This document shows positions 1 through 8,972 of a stretch of 64,000 nucleotides of DNA, one piece after another (the first letter of the stretch is position 1; the number at the start of each line of letters is the position of its first letter). The translations under genes were made by a program, and so were the position numbers. This stretch comes from Victivallales bacterium (GTDB lineage Bacteria > Verrucomicrobiota > Lentisphaeria > Oligosphaerales > Oligosphaeraceae): the NCBI GenBank assembly GCA_017535315.1, contig JAFXUD010000078.1, positions 20,360 through 84,359 of the forward strand, given 5' to 3'. The notes below the pieces were generated by a model that ran no database searches, was not told the DNA's origin, and saw only the letters and a list, made by a program, of their open reading frames with translations.

Positions 1-2082
1 AAGCACTCCATTCCGTTCAAGCTGGATGACAGTGTTCTGGGTAAAACGGCCCCCAGGCGGCAGTACGACCTCCACCGTGAGACTGTCATTCTGCAGGAGA
101 TTTCCACCATAGTCCTTGCGAATTCCGCTGAAGGCAAACTCGACATGCGAGGAGTGGTGCGGCAACAGGGTGCCAGTGGGAACAGAGGCAATGCCCCTCT
201 TCAAGGCGGGTAAATCTCTCGTGGCGAAGTTGTTGTCCAAACAGAAGCAGACAAAGCCGTCACCACCGAGTCTCCTGGTCAACAGCAACTGCTCTGCGAT
301 TTCGACGGGGGAATCCAGAAGATAAGAGCCCACGCCTGGATAGTAGGGGATGCGGTACTTTACAGCATCCATCTGCGCCTGGATGTAGTTCTCAAGCGAG
401 GAAACCTCGGTCGTGTAGTCCATGGGACAGACGAAATCAAGCCAGCCATTTTCAATCCATTTGGCTGCATCCTGCCCAATGCTGACCTTGGAACTGCCCC
501 AGTCCGAAAAGACCGCCGCCGAGACACGGATATCCTTGCGAATCCGATGCGCCTCCTTGCTGACGACTTCGACCAGGCGAGAGATGTTGTCCTGCCGCCA
601 CTGGATGAACTGCTTGTAGTATTTGCCGCCTTCCCTGCAATCGCCAGGCCAGTTCTCCATCTTCGAACCGACGTTATTTTCAAAGGCCTTTTGCGCGGAT
701 GGACTATAGTCTGAATTGGAGCCAGGGTAACGGATATAGTCGAAATGGATACCGTCAACGGGGTACTTCTTCACGATTTCCAGGAACGCATCTCGCTCCA
801 GATCGAAGTTTTCGCGGATATGCGGTGCAAGATAGCGCGACTTCGTTCCATCGTAGGTGAGTTGGGTCCGCTCAGCCTCCTGCATCTGCTTGACAAGGGC
901 CTCGGGCGTGCGGTGCCCCATGTTCCAGCAGACGTGCCAGACATGCAACTCCACGCCATATTTGCGGCAGGCCTTCAGGCACTCCTCAATCTGGTCGCCG
1001 CGCGTCGCAACATCGGGATGGACGGGCAGCACCTCGCTCTGGTAGTCGGCCACATATGACCAGCTCATATTGGCAAAGATGGCATTGAAGCCATTCTCCG
1101 CCAGCACCTTGATGGTCTCGTCCCAGGTTTTGCCGCGCAGACCGTATGCGGAATGAATCCAAGCGCCACGCAACTCGCCAGTCCGTGAGGGACAGGCGAG
1201 AAGATAAGCTTCGCCATTGATCTTCCTGGCGACCAGCAGCTTGTCGTAAGCTTCGGGGTAGTTTCGCATGTTCAAGGCGTGCCTGGCCTCATCGACCAGT
1301 TTCCCTGCCTGACTCAAAAGCGGGTTTGCCTCCGCATTGGCGGCCTTGCGGACATGCTCGACAAACTGCTCCTTGGTTTTCATGCCGCCGATGGCATAAA
1401 CACGCTCCAACTCCTTGCGAACAGCCTTCTCCCATACATCAGGGAGATAATGGCCGACGAGCGAGAGGAAGAAAAGCTTTCCTGCAGGGGCATCGTTGTC
1501 CAGATAGACATGAGTGAAATAGATGCCGTTGTCGTTCAAGGTGACGGCAATCCTCGGCAGCTCCTTTCCCTCGGTATCAGCCCAATGCCCCAAGGCTTTC
1601 GTGCCATCCATCAACTCGGGGTCAAGTACATTGCGGGACATCTGCACCATGCTTTGCGGCAGGCCGCCAATCTGCTTTTGGTCAAAGGCGATGCTTTGCA
1701 CATCCCCCAGCGCCTTGCTGTCCAAGTAGGTGGTTTTCTTGACGCCCACCAGATTCAGGAGCCGTGGACTGCTGTTATAGAAGACGGCCAGCTTGCCGCC
1801 CTTCGCCACAAACTCCTCCACGGCCTTTAGGGATTCAGGCAGAATCTGCTTGTTGTAGGGGAAAAACGCCAGACTGATTCCCTCAAACGACTTTGCGGTC
1901 AACGCATTGTCCTTTGCAGATTTGTACTCCACGCCGACATCGGTCAGCCGTCTTTTGACCTTGTCCGCGAAGTTCGCCAGTTCATTCTGTGCTTTTGTGT
2001 CAGACGCACTCCCCTGAACAACCAAAACACCCTGCGCACTTGCAAGCAGGGACAACATCAGACACAGCATTGTCAATCTCAT
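1..2082 (-). CDS. Secreted GHL10/DUF187-type glycoside hydrolase (3' end cut by window)
   Basis: The frame reads leftwards from an ATG at 2082 and stays open for 694 codons to the window edge, so the C-terminus is missing. Residues 1-18 form a signal peptide. About 200 residues follow that resemble the Rossmann-like domain found beside some beta-galactosidases. The GHL10 (DUF187) barrel begins near residue 305 at RGAWIHSAYGL, and GIHFDYIRYPG near residue 445 is the barrel-strand motif typical of the family. These enzymes are predicted exported glycosidases of unknown substrate. The sequence GGGGT precedes the ATG at ribosome-binding distance. The assignment to GHL10 rests on motif recognition; substrate is not inferable. 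Confidence 0.85.
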   Translation of the reverse strand, partial: MRLTMLCLMLSLLASAQGVLVVQGSASDTKAQNELANFADKVKRRLTDVGVEYKSAKDNALTAKSFEGISLAFFPYNKQILPESLKAVEEFVAKGGKLAVFYNSSPRLLNLVGVKKTTYLDSKALGDVQSIAFDQKQIGGLPQSMVQMSRNVLDPELMDGTKALGHWADTEGKELPRIAVTLNDNGIYFTHVYLDNDAPAGKLFFLSLVGHYLPDVWEKAVRKELERVYAIGGMKTKEQFVEHVRKAANAEANPLLSQAGKLVDEARHALNMRNYPEAYDKLLVARKINGEAYLLACPSRTGELRGAWIHSAYGLRGKTWDETIKVLAENGFNAIFANMSWSYVADYQSEVLPVHPDVATRGDQIEECLKACRKYGVELHVWHVCWNMGHRTPEALVKQMQEAERTQLTYDGTKSRYLAPHIRENFDLERDAFLEIVKKYPVDGIHFDYIRYPGSNSDYSPSAQKAFENNVGSKMENWPGDCREGGKYYKQFIQWRQDNISRLVEVVSKEAHRIRKDIRVSAAVFSDWGSSKVSIGQDAAKWIENGWLDFVCPMDYTTEVSSLENYIQAQMDAVKYRIPYYPGVGSYLLDSPVEIAEQLLLTRRLGGDGFVCFCLDNNFATRDLPALKRGIASVPTGTLLPHHSSHVEFAFSGIRKDYGGNLLQNDSLTVEVVLPPGGRFTQNTVIQLERNGVL

Positions 2083-2103
2083 AAAGACCCCTTAAAATTG
2101 GAC

Positions 2104-2318
2104 TGTAAAAAGTTACTATTCAGAAAGGAAGCATTTTGGCACGAACCGCTAGACTTTTTGCGCCGTGCCGCTCCGCTTCGCTACGCGGCACGGCGCAAAA
2201 GGACTCTGTGAACTGCTTATCCCGTGGGTTTCGCTCGCGCCTTGGCGCTCGCTTCACCCACGGCTATGTTCTTGCCGCCGCTAAAACGGCTTACCCATCT
2301 GAACAGTTACTGTAAAAA
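2104..2318. mobile_element. MITE-like element, copy 1, with 8-bp target duplication
   Basis: The element spans 2112-2310 (199 bp). Its ends are imperfect inverted repeats (GTTACTATTCAGA on the left, TCTGAACAGTTAC on the right). It is flanked on both sides by the identical octamer TGTAAAAA (2104-2111 and 2311-2318), which looks like a target-site duplication. Inside are a GC-rich hairpin (GCGCCGTGCCGC against GCGGCACGGCGC, about 2160-2197) and a second palindrome (CCGTGGGT / ACCCACGG, 2222-2263). It has no coding capacity. A second full copy lies at 56394-56590. Confidence 0.8.
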
Positions 2319-2413
2319 ATCTTTTTTCAACTATAATGATTTCCTTGGCAGTTTCAAACAGGAAAGAGCTTTTTTCTGGGCAATTGGACGCAGAAAACCT
2401 TTTCCATGCACAC

Positions 2414-2441
2414 TTGCATAACGCAAAAGGACTGGTATTGT
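2414..2441 (+). promoter_or_regulatory. Possible promoter for the 2487 glycosidase
   Basis: TTGCAT (2414-2419) and TATTGT (2436-2441) are separated by 16 bases, placing a start site near 2449, about 38 bases before the ATG. The -35 box is weak. A perfect TATAAT also occurs at 2332-2337, just downstream of the MITE-like element, but without a good -35 partner. Confidence 0.25.
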
Positions 2442-2486
2442 ATTTGGGAAAATGCACAAGGGCATTATAAATAAAGAGGCAAACAC

Positions 2487-4391
2487 ATGATGGACTATCC
2501 CTATTTTGAATCTGGACGCTTTTACGTGGGTTGCAACTACTGGGCCTCCCATGCAGGCACCTATATGTGGCGCAACTGGCGCCCCGAGATCGTCAGGCAG
2601 GACTTCGAGATGATGGCAAAGGCAGGCCTGAAGCTGGTCCGTATGTTTCCGCTCTGGCCAGATTTTCAGCCGCTTGAGCAGATGTACAGCGGTGGAGGCA
2701 CGCGCTGCGAATACAGCCTGAAAGGACGTCCCCTCCCCGACACCTGGGAGGGGCAGTGCGGCGTTGATGCAGAAGCCCTTGAAAAACTCGCCTTCCTGCT
2801 GGAATGCGCGGATAAAAGCGGCATCAAGCTGATGATCGGTCTCGTCACGGGCTGGATGAGCGGACGTCTTTTCGCGCCACCCGCCTTCGAGGGGCGCAAC
2901 CTCCTGACAGACAGCGAAGTCATCAAATGGCAGGTGCGCATGGTGCGCTGCATCGTCAGGCGATTCAAGGACTCACCCGCCATCGTCGCCTGGGATTTGG
3001 GCAACGAATGCAACTGCATGGCCCCCCTCGCCTCCGCTGCGGACGCCTGGTGCTGGAACAACGCCATCGCCTCCGCCATCCGTCTGGAGGACACTACCCG
3101 CCCCGTCGTCTCTGGAATGCACGGCCTCAGCTGCGACGCCCACAAGAACTGGCGGCCATGGGATGTCGGCGAGCTCAACGACATCCTGAACACGCACCCC
3201 TACCCTATTTTCACCCCCTACTCTGGCCTACAGCGCGTCAACACCCTGCGCAACGCCATGCATGCCGCCGCTGAATCCAGGCTGTATGCGGAAGTTGGCG
3301 GCAAGCCCTGCACCGTCGAGGAAGCGGGCAACCTGGGACCGATGTACTCCAGCCCGCAGACTGCATCCGCCTATCTGAACAATATGCTTTGGAACGCCTA
3401 CGCCCACGACTGCCGCAGCCTTCTCTGGTGGTGCGGCTTCGATCAGACGCAGCTTCCCTTCCCACCATACGAGTGGAACGCCATGGAACGCGAACTGGGA
3501 CTGTTCGATGCGGACAAAAAGGAGACGCTACCCCTCAAGACCCTGGGTGCCTTCCAGCAGACCATCGACAGTCTGAACACCACCCTCCCAAAATACCGCC
3601 GCAATGCAGTCTGTATCCTAAGCCAAGGGCAGGATACGTGGGGCGTCGCATTCGCCAGTTTCATCCTGGCAAAGCAGGCTGGCTTCGACATCGAGTTCCA
3701 GTATGCAAAGCAACCGTTGAAGGAGGCATCCGCCTACATTCTGCCCTCTATCGCCACCGACACCGCCATCTACCAGTACCGCTACAAGGAGTTGCTTGCC
3801 AAAGTGGAGGCGGGAGCCAGTCTCTTCGTCACCTGGGCTGGAGGCAGTCTGCAACCCTTTGAAAAGGTCTTTGGCGCACGTCCTGAATGGCGTTATCAGG
3901 AGAGTTCTCCCAGAAGCATCACACTTGAGGAGACATCCATCACCTTGACACAGTCCCTGCGCATGGGGCTAAGCACCCCGAACGCCGCAGTCTGCGCCAC
4001 CGATGAAAAAGGGATGCCGATCCTGACGCTGGGACGCTATGGCAAAGGACAGGTCGCCTTCCTTGCATCTGGCATTGAAAATGAACTGGCCCCCAAGCCT
4101 GACGCCTTTCTGCCAGAAGCCACTCCAGTCTGGCGATTCTACGCCTGGTTCGCCAAAGTCGCGGGCATCCAGCGCATCCTTGTCTCCAATGACCCCTTCA
4201 TCACCTGCACAGAGCATTTTCTCGAAACGCAACAAGCCATCGTCATTGCCGTCAACAACACACCTAAGGAACGCACCTTCAAGCCCACTCTGGCAGAAGG
4301 CTGGACTATTGAACAGCATCTCTTTGGGGGGCAAGGCAAAATCGCAGCCAATTCAGCCGTCATGCTGCGGCTAAGGCAGAAACACGCTTGA
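2487..4391 (+). CDS. GH5-like (clan GH-A) glycosidase with C-terminal GATase-like domain
   Basis: The 634-residue protein has no signal peptide, so it probably acts in the cytoplasm. Residues 10-330 are a TIM barrel of the GH5/cellulase type: AWDLGNE ends at Glu174, the expected acid/base, and TVEE (Glu278/279) is the likely nucleophile. Residues 370-560 resemble the class I glutamine-amidotransferase-like (beta-galactosidase trimerisation) domain, and the tail is a short beta domain. Two ATGs stand in tandem (2487, 2490) behind AAAGAGG. It faces the fragment at 4403 convergently. It could be a beta-mannosidase or beta-galactosidase-like enzyme; the substrate is open. Confidence 0.85.
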   Translation: MMDYPYFESGRFYVGCNYWASHAGTYMWRNWRPEIVRQDFEMMAKAGLKLVRMFPLWPDFQPLEQMYSGGGTRCEYSLKGRPLPDTWEGQCGVDAEALEKLAFLLECADKSGIKLMIGLVTGWMSGRLFAPPAFEGRNLLTDSEVIKWQVRMVRCIVRRFKDSPAIVAWDLGNECNCMAPLASAADAWCWNNAIASAIRLEDTTRPVVSGMHGLSCDAHKNWRPWDVGELNDILNTHPYPIFTPYSGLQRVNTLRNAMHAAAESRLYAEVGGKPCTVEEAGNLGPMYSSPQTASAYLNNMLWNAYAHDCRSLLWWCGFDQTQLPFPPYEWNAMERELGLFDADKKETLPLKTLGAFQQTIDSLNTTLPKYRRNAVCILSQGQDTWGVAFASFILAKQAGFDIEFQYAKQPLKEASAYILPSIATDTAIYQYRYKELLAKVEAGASLFVTWAGGSLQPFEKVFGARPEWRYQESSPRSITLEETSITLTQSLRMGLSTPNAAVCATDEKGMPILTLGRYGKGQVAFLASGIENELAPKPDAFLPEATPVWRFYAWFAKVAGIQRILVSNDPFITCTEHFLETQQAIVIAVNNTPKERTFKPTLAEGWTIEQHLFGGQGKIAANSAVMLRLRQKHA

Positions 4392-4402
4392 CCTCCCTTC
4401 CA

Positions 4403-4831
4403 TCATTTGTCCCGAAAAACCAATCGTTTGTCCGTGCGTGCCTCAGACGCAATAACCTCTGGGGAAGACCAGCAGACAATTCTCGCATCGTGACGGCATT
4501 TGGAGAGGAAATCGGCGGTTATCATGTTCGCTGTAGCGAATTTCCCCTCGTGCGTCAAAGGCACCTGGATGGAGATGACAGTGGCACGGGCAAGGTTTTC
4601 CAGGGGCACGAACGTCTCCATGCCGACATTGGTAAGCTGACAGCCGCCCATGCCGTTGCCCCAGAGGTCGAAAAAGGTCTCGCTGAGCTCATCCGCCTCC
4701 GCCAAGGCGCGAGGCGGGTCGCAGAGGATGACCTCGCAGCCTGCCGCCAAAGCCTCATCGCGCAGTTTTGTTCCAAGATGTCCCACGCCTACAAGTCCCA
4801 CGATATCGCCTGATTTGAAGATATTTCCCAT
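4403..4831 (-). pseudogene. Fragment of a PdxB/D-2-hydroxyacid dehydrogenase
   Basis: The 142-codon frame carries the Rossmann motif of NAD-dependent 2-hydroxyacid dehydrogenases (GLVGVGHLGTKL), followed by CDPPRA, which is characteristic of erythronate-4-phosphate dehydrogenase PdxB. The substrate-binding N-terminal half of about 100 residues and the catalytic C-terminal part (the Glu and His) are absent. The reading frame is squeezed between the stop of the 4837 gene (5 bases away) and the convergent gene ending at 4391, as expected for a deletion remnant. It may still be translated, as the ATG follows the upstream stop closely, but it cannot be an active dehydrogenase as read. Confidence 0.6.
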
Positions 4832-4836
4832 ATCAT

Positions 4837-5748
4837 TTATTCGAAGAAGCTAAAGCAGAAATCACGTTCGGAGGCGTCAGCCTCGGCGAAGGCAAGGAAC
4901 TCGGTGCCGTGCTGGTTGCCCCAACTGTACGTAAGGAAAAGCTTTCCCTGCCACTCGCACATGTCCAGGTCGGAGTTGTTGTAGTTCTCCGCGTTGGCAA
5001 TGGTCTGGAGCTGCTCGGCTGTCAGGTTCGCCTTGGGATGTATCAGCTTGTCCTTCTCGTCATATACAAGCACATCTGTTTTGCCAGGTTCCCAGCTAAC
5101 CAAATCTCGTGAGCGCATGACGCGGTTGACGTAGTGTTTCGCAGGGTCGGGATCATTGGCAAGATAGAAGAAAAAGCACCAGCCGTCGTAGTAGCGAATC
5201 ATGGGGCCGCCCGTGTAGATCTCCTTCACGAGGGACTTATCTGGGCCAAGCCACTTCCAGTTCATCAGGTCGGTTGATTCGGCGAAGAACATGGTGAAAG
5301 GCTTGCCGACCATCTCCGTCGGTGCGCTAAGCTCGAAGGTCAGCAGGAAGTGGTCATCCACCTGGCAGACGCTGGTATTGTAGCCTTTCCAGCCCTTACC
5401 CTGAAGGATGACACGGGGCTCTGTCCAGTGGATTAAATCATCGGATTCCATCTGGTAGAAGCGGCTCATCCCCCAGTTCTCGACGGCGGTGACAATCACC
5501 TTGTCATTGTGTACAAAGGCGTTGCCGAAATGCAATCCTTTTCCAAAGGATGGCGTGACCGTTCGGTAATCCTCCAGGCTGCGGAAGCGGAAATAGGAAT
5601 CGCCCGTATGGTTGGCGTAGTAGCGGTGATGGGGCTTGTCGAAGTTGCGGATGTACTCCATCAGCCAGAGTTTTCCCTTGAAGACCACGGGATTGATTTC
5701 CACGATGTCCAGGTCAAATGTGCCTAGTTTTCTGATTTCGATTGACAT
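4837..5748 (-). CDS. Five-bladed beta-propeller glycosidase-like protein (GH43/GH32-like)
   Basis: The 303-residue cytoplasmic protein starts at the ATG at 5748 (MSIEIRKLG); a longer in-frame extension upstream has no protein-like character. Repeated blades with phrases such as SRFYQMESDDLIHW, FFAESTDLMNWKW and VMRSRDLVSWEPG are the W-ending strand pattern of five-bladed propellers used by GH32, GH43 and GH117-like enzymes. I cannot assign catalytic acids with certainty. It is divergent from the lyase operon starting at 5909, with a 160-bp shared upstream region, so the two may be co-regulated. Confidence 0.7.
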   Translation of the reverse strand: MSIEIRKLGTFDLDIVEINPVVFKGKLWLMEYIRNFDKPHHRYYANHTGDSYFRFRSLEDYRTVTPSFGKGLHFGNAFVHNDKVIVTAVENWGMSRFYQMESDDLIHWTEPRVILQGKGWKGYNTSVCQVDDHFLLTFELSAPTEMVGKPFTMFFAESTDLMNWKWLGPDKSLVKEIYTGGPMIRYYDGWCFFFYLANDPDPAKHYVNRVMRSRDLVSWEPGKTDVLVYDEKDKLIHPKANLTAEQLQTIANAENYNNSDLDMCEWQGKLFLTYSWGNQHGTEFLAFAEADASERDFCFSFFE

Positions 5749-5827
5749 GTTTTTTGATGAGCAATATTCAAGTGATTTTTTAAGGAGCATCATGCGACAT
5801 AATCCATAACAAATCCGCATGACTGAT

Positions 5828-5855
5828 GTTGAACTATCTGATTTTCGTAATATAT
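5828..5855 (+). promoter_or_regulatory. Candidate promoter of the lyase operon
   Basis: TTGAAC (5828-5833) and TATATT (5850-5855) are 16 bases apart. The predicted start near 5862 leaves a leader of about 47 bases before the ATG at 5909. The match to the sigma-70 consensus is 4/6 and 5/6. Confidence 0.4.
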
Positions 5856-5908
5856 TGTGTAATTTAGGTAATGTCAACAGCCAAATTGCAAATCAAGGTG
5901 GAATTATC

Positions 5909-8479
5909 ATGCTCAAGAATCTATTGACGTCTATCTGTTTGCTGGCAGCTTGCGCTTTCTGTCAGGAACTGGCTTTTCCAAAGGAATGGACTGTCTTCGG
6001 CCCGTTCGATGTGAGCAAATACCCAGAACGCACAGCTGGCGAACTGAAGGAAATCCCCTCCACCCTTAAAATCGGGCCGATCGAATACGCGGGCAAAAAA
6101 CACACGATGATAAACAACAAGCTGGACTTCAGCGAGACCATCTTCAACCACGATGCCGTCTGGATGTTCGCGGAACTTGAGGCAAAAAAGGCTGAAAAAC
6201 TGATCATCGGCGCGGGCTGCGACTGGTGGATGAACTGGTTCGTCAACGGCAAGCGGGTCTTCGGCACAGGGCTGAGCGGCAACAACGAATGGCCACCCTC
6301 CACCACTGACTTTTCCTTCGAGGCCAATCTGAAATCGGGAAAGAACATCATCGCCGTTCTCTTCCAAAGAGGAAGCGCCTCTGCAGTCATCTGCGCAGAA
6401 CGCCTCGCCGCCAAAAACGTCAAAGTCTATAAGGAACCAGCCATGTTCGCCAACCTCACCCTCACCAGACCCCGCCTTTTCTTCAATCCCGACATCATCG
6501 CCGCACGCAAAAAGAATCTCACCCCCTTCCAGCAGGAATTCCTGACGACCCTTCGCAAACGTCTGGACACCCTATCCGCAGACCCGAACCAGAACTACCC
6601 TGGTGAAAAGTGGAAACGCCCCGTCGAGTATGGACATAACGCCGCCTACGCCGCCCTGCTCTGGCTCTTCACGGGCGAAGAACAATACAAGTTGAAAAGC
6701 ATTTCGTGGCTCTCCTGGTTCACCGACTGGTGCAACGACAGGTTCGCAAACAAGCTCGCCGTCTCGTGGTACTCCTACAGCCGCATTGCCGCCCTCTGCG
6801 CATACGACTGGCTCTACAACGACTTGACGCCTGAACAGCGGACGGACATCGGCAACAGGCTGCTCAAGCACCTCCGTGACACCCTTGACACACGCACCAT
6901 TTTCAGTTACAACGGCGAAGGCTCCAGCGGACCGACGGCAGGCTACTACGGCACCCCCAACCTCTGGTGGTACGCAGGCATCGTCTTCCATAAGACGGGA
7001 CTGGATGACGCGCTGGCCGTCCGTATGCTCGACGACGGTTATACAGGTCACATCGCCATGTTCGAGCACCGTTCCAGGCTGGCAGGGGCCGACGGCGGCC
7101 CCTTGACACAGTCCGAAGGCTATGTGCTTGGCGACTACTGGAAGCAGGAGTTCCGCTTCTTCTACGCCTGGAAGGCGCTTTTCGGGGAGAACTATTCGGA
7201 CCACACGCCCTTCCTAGCGGGGCTACCCATCTGGATATCCTACTGCTCCATCCTGCCCAAAGAGGACAGTATCCATGTCAACTGCTTCGGCAGCGGCGAC
7301 TGCACACACTTCAACAACAAGTTCCCCATGCCCGCCGCCTATTTGCTCCAGTTCCCCTTCTTCTATGCCGACAAGCACCCGCTAGAGGCGGGCATCGCTA
7401 GGTGGCTCTATCAGAAATGCGGTTCAGACATCGACAGAAGGATGATGGACTACTTCACCAACGGCTGGGGCTGCGGAACGCCAGGCGCTCCCCTGCTCTT
7501 CGACAGGGTGGAAAGCAAGCCACAGATGCCCAAACTTGACAACGCCAAATACTACCACGGAATCGGCATGGTCTATATGCGCAGCGGCAACAGCCCCGAT
7601 GACACCTATGTCCTCTTTACCGCAGGCGGAAACAATACGGGACACAAACACTATGATGAAGGCAACTTCATCATCTACAAGAAAGGCTATCAGGTGATGG
7701 ATACAGGCGCTCGCCTCATCTACTCGGGGATGCAGATGTCCGAACGATACATGATCAACTGCTACCACAACAGCAACTACTTCAGGCGCACCATCGCCCA
7801 CAACTGCCTCCTTATCGAACAGCCCGACGAGGATTTCGGCATGGGTTCCCAGCCCAATGGCGTCCGCATCAAACTGGCAAACGACGGTGGCATGAAAAAC
7901 AGTATCGGCTCCAAGATGCTCCATTATGAATCCAACGAAAAATACACCTACTGCCATGCAGACCTGACTGCACCATATGCAAAAAGCAAGGCGGAAAAGG
8001 TGGAACGCAGGTTCCTTTTCCTCTACCCCAACACCGTCGTCATCAAGGACACGGTGAAATCCGTCAAGCCCGAATACCGCAAGGCCTTCATACTGCATCC
8101 AGGTGCGCAGCCGATCGTCAGCGGAAACTCATATTCCTACAATGAAGTGCGCGTGACCGCACTTCTCCCAACCAACGCCCGCCTTGAGCCAATCGGCGGT
8201 CCAGGCAAGGAGTACTGGGTTGATGGACAGAACTGGCCCACCGCACCAGAAGACGATGCAGACAAGAAGAACAAAGGCTACCTCTACGGCGACTGGCGCG
8301 TCGAAACCCGACCAGCTGACGACACGCAGGCCGAGACAACTTTCCTGCATGTCATCGACCTGGACAACGGTGTCGCATCACCCATACTCAACCAGGACGG
8401 CTCAATCACTGTCTGCACCCGTACTGGCAACATAAACATCCTCTTTGCGGATGACGGAACAATCCAGGTCCAACCATAA
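5909..8479 (+). CDS. Secreted heparinase II/III-type polysaccharide lyase
   Basis: The 856-residue protein starts at the ATG at 5909, which follows CAAGGTGG and gives a clean signal peptide (MLKNLLTSICLLAACAFCQ); upstream codons in the same frame are not protein-like. Residues 20-170 form a beta-sandwich (PKEWTVFGPFD), residues 180-480 the alpha/alpha toroid (CAYDWLYNDL, SWYSYSRIAALCAYDW), and the rest the heparinase II/III C-terminal beta domain with GHKHYDEGNF, the conserved His-containing strand. Lyases of this class cleave uronic-acid polysaccharides (heparin/heparan, alginate, ulvan). It is the first gene of a five-gene operon with epimerase, reductase and transporter. The exact polymer is not deducible. 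Confidence 0.88.
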   Translation: MLKNLLTSICLLAACAFCQELAFPKEWTVFGPFDVSKYPERTAGELKEIPSTLKIGPIEYAGKKHTMINNKLDFSETIFNHDAVWMFAELEAKKAEKLIIGAGCDWWMNWFVNGKRVFGTGLSGNNEWPPSTTDFSFEANLKSGKNIIAVLFQRGSASAVICAERLAAKNVKVYKEPAMFANLTLTRPRLFFNPDIIAARKKNLTPFQQEFLTTLRKRLDTLSADPNQNYPGEKWKRPVEYGHNAAYAALLWLFTGEEQYKLKSISWLSWFTDWCNDRFANKLAVSWYSYSRIAALCAYDWLYNDLTPEQRTDIGNRLLKHLRDTLDTRTIFSYNGEGSSGPTAGYYGTPNLWWYAGIVFHKTGLDDALAVRMLDDGYTGHIAMFEHRSRLAGADGGPLTQSEGYVLGDYWKQEFRFFYAWKALFGENYSDHTPFLAGLPIWISYCSILPKEDSIHVNCFGSGDCTHFNNKFPMPAAYLLQFPFFYADKHPLEAGIARWLYQKCGSDIDRRMMDYFTNGWGCGTPGAPLLFDRVESKPQMPKLDNAKYYHGIGMVYMRSGNSPDDTYVLFTAGGNNTGHKHYDEGNFIIYKKGYQVMDTGARLIYSGMQMSERYMINCYHNSNYFRRTIAHNCLLIEQPDEDFGMGSQPNGVRIKLANDGGMKNSIGSKMLHYESNEKYTYCHADLTAPYAKSKAEKVERRFLFLYPNTVVIKDTVKSVKPEYRKAFILHPGAQPIVSGNSYSYNEVRVTALLPTNARLEPIGGPGKEYWVDGQNWPTAPEDDADKKNKGYLYGDWRVETRPADDTQAETTFLHVIDLDNGVASPILNQDGSITVCTRTGNINILFADDGTIQVQP

Positions 8480-8494
8480 TTTAGGAGGCAAATC

Positions 8495-8947
8495 ATGCGT
8501 CATCTCATTATCATCTCTTTTTTTCTCGGTTGCATCTGCGCCTTCTCCCAGCAGGCAAACCAGCAGATGAAACACCAGACAGGGCAGCAGAACTCCCGTT
8601 TCTATGATGCATCAGGCAAATATGACGGCTACTCCAGAAACAACGGCAACACCACGCGTTTCTATGGACCAAACGGTAAATCGGAGGGACGCTCCGTAAC
8701 AACGGGCAACGTTACCCGCTATTATGACGCAAACGGCAGATACGCTGGGCAATCCACCACCAACGGCAACACCACCCGCTTCTACAATGCCAACGGGACC
8801 AATGCGGGCAGAAGCGTCCAAAACGGCAATACCACCAACTACTACGATGCCAGCGGAAAGTTCTCTGGGCGCGCCAACACCAATGGCACGGGAACCACTC
8901 GCTTCTACAACTCCAACGGCACCAACGCGGGGCGCAGAACAAAATGA
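8495..8947 (+). CDS. Small secreted protein made of 20-residue repeats
   Basis: The 150-residue protein starts 15 bases after the lyase behind TAGGAGG. Residues 1-19 are a signal peptide ending in CAFSQ. From about residue 34 it consists of six tandem units of 20 residues with consensus TRFYDANGKxAGRSxxNGNT (fifth unit 21 long, last truncated). The protein is rich in Gly, Asn, Thr and Tyr and has no Cys after the signal. The pattern recalls YD/RHS-type or MORN-like strand-turn repeats and probably makes a small beta structure. No function is known to me; its place between a lyase and an epimerase suggests a surface or periplasmic role in glycan handling. Confidence 0.85.
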   Translation: MRHLIIISFFLGCICAFSQQANQQMKHQTGQQNSRFYDASGKYDGYSRNNGNTTRFYGPNGKSEGRSVTTGNVTRYYDANGRYAGQSTTNGNTTRFYNANGTNAGRSVQNGNTTNYYDASGKFSGRANTNGTGTTRFYNSNGTNAGRRTK

Positions 8948-8972
8948 CGATTCAACCAAGGAGAATCATAAT

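Noticed and set aside
8724..8972. N-terminal extension of the 8973 epimerase
   Set aside because: The extension is a Pro/Thr/Ala-rich shadow of the repeat-protein gene, and a good ribosome-binding site precedes the ATG at 8973.
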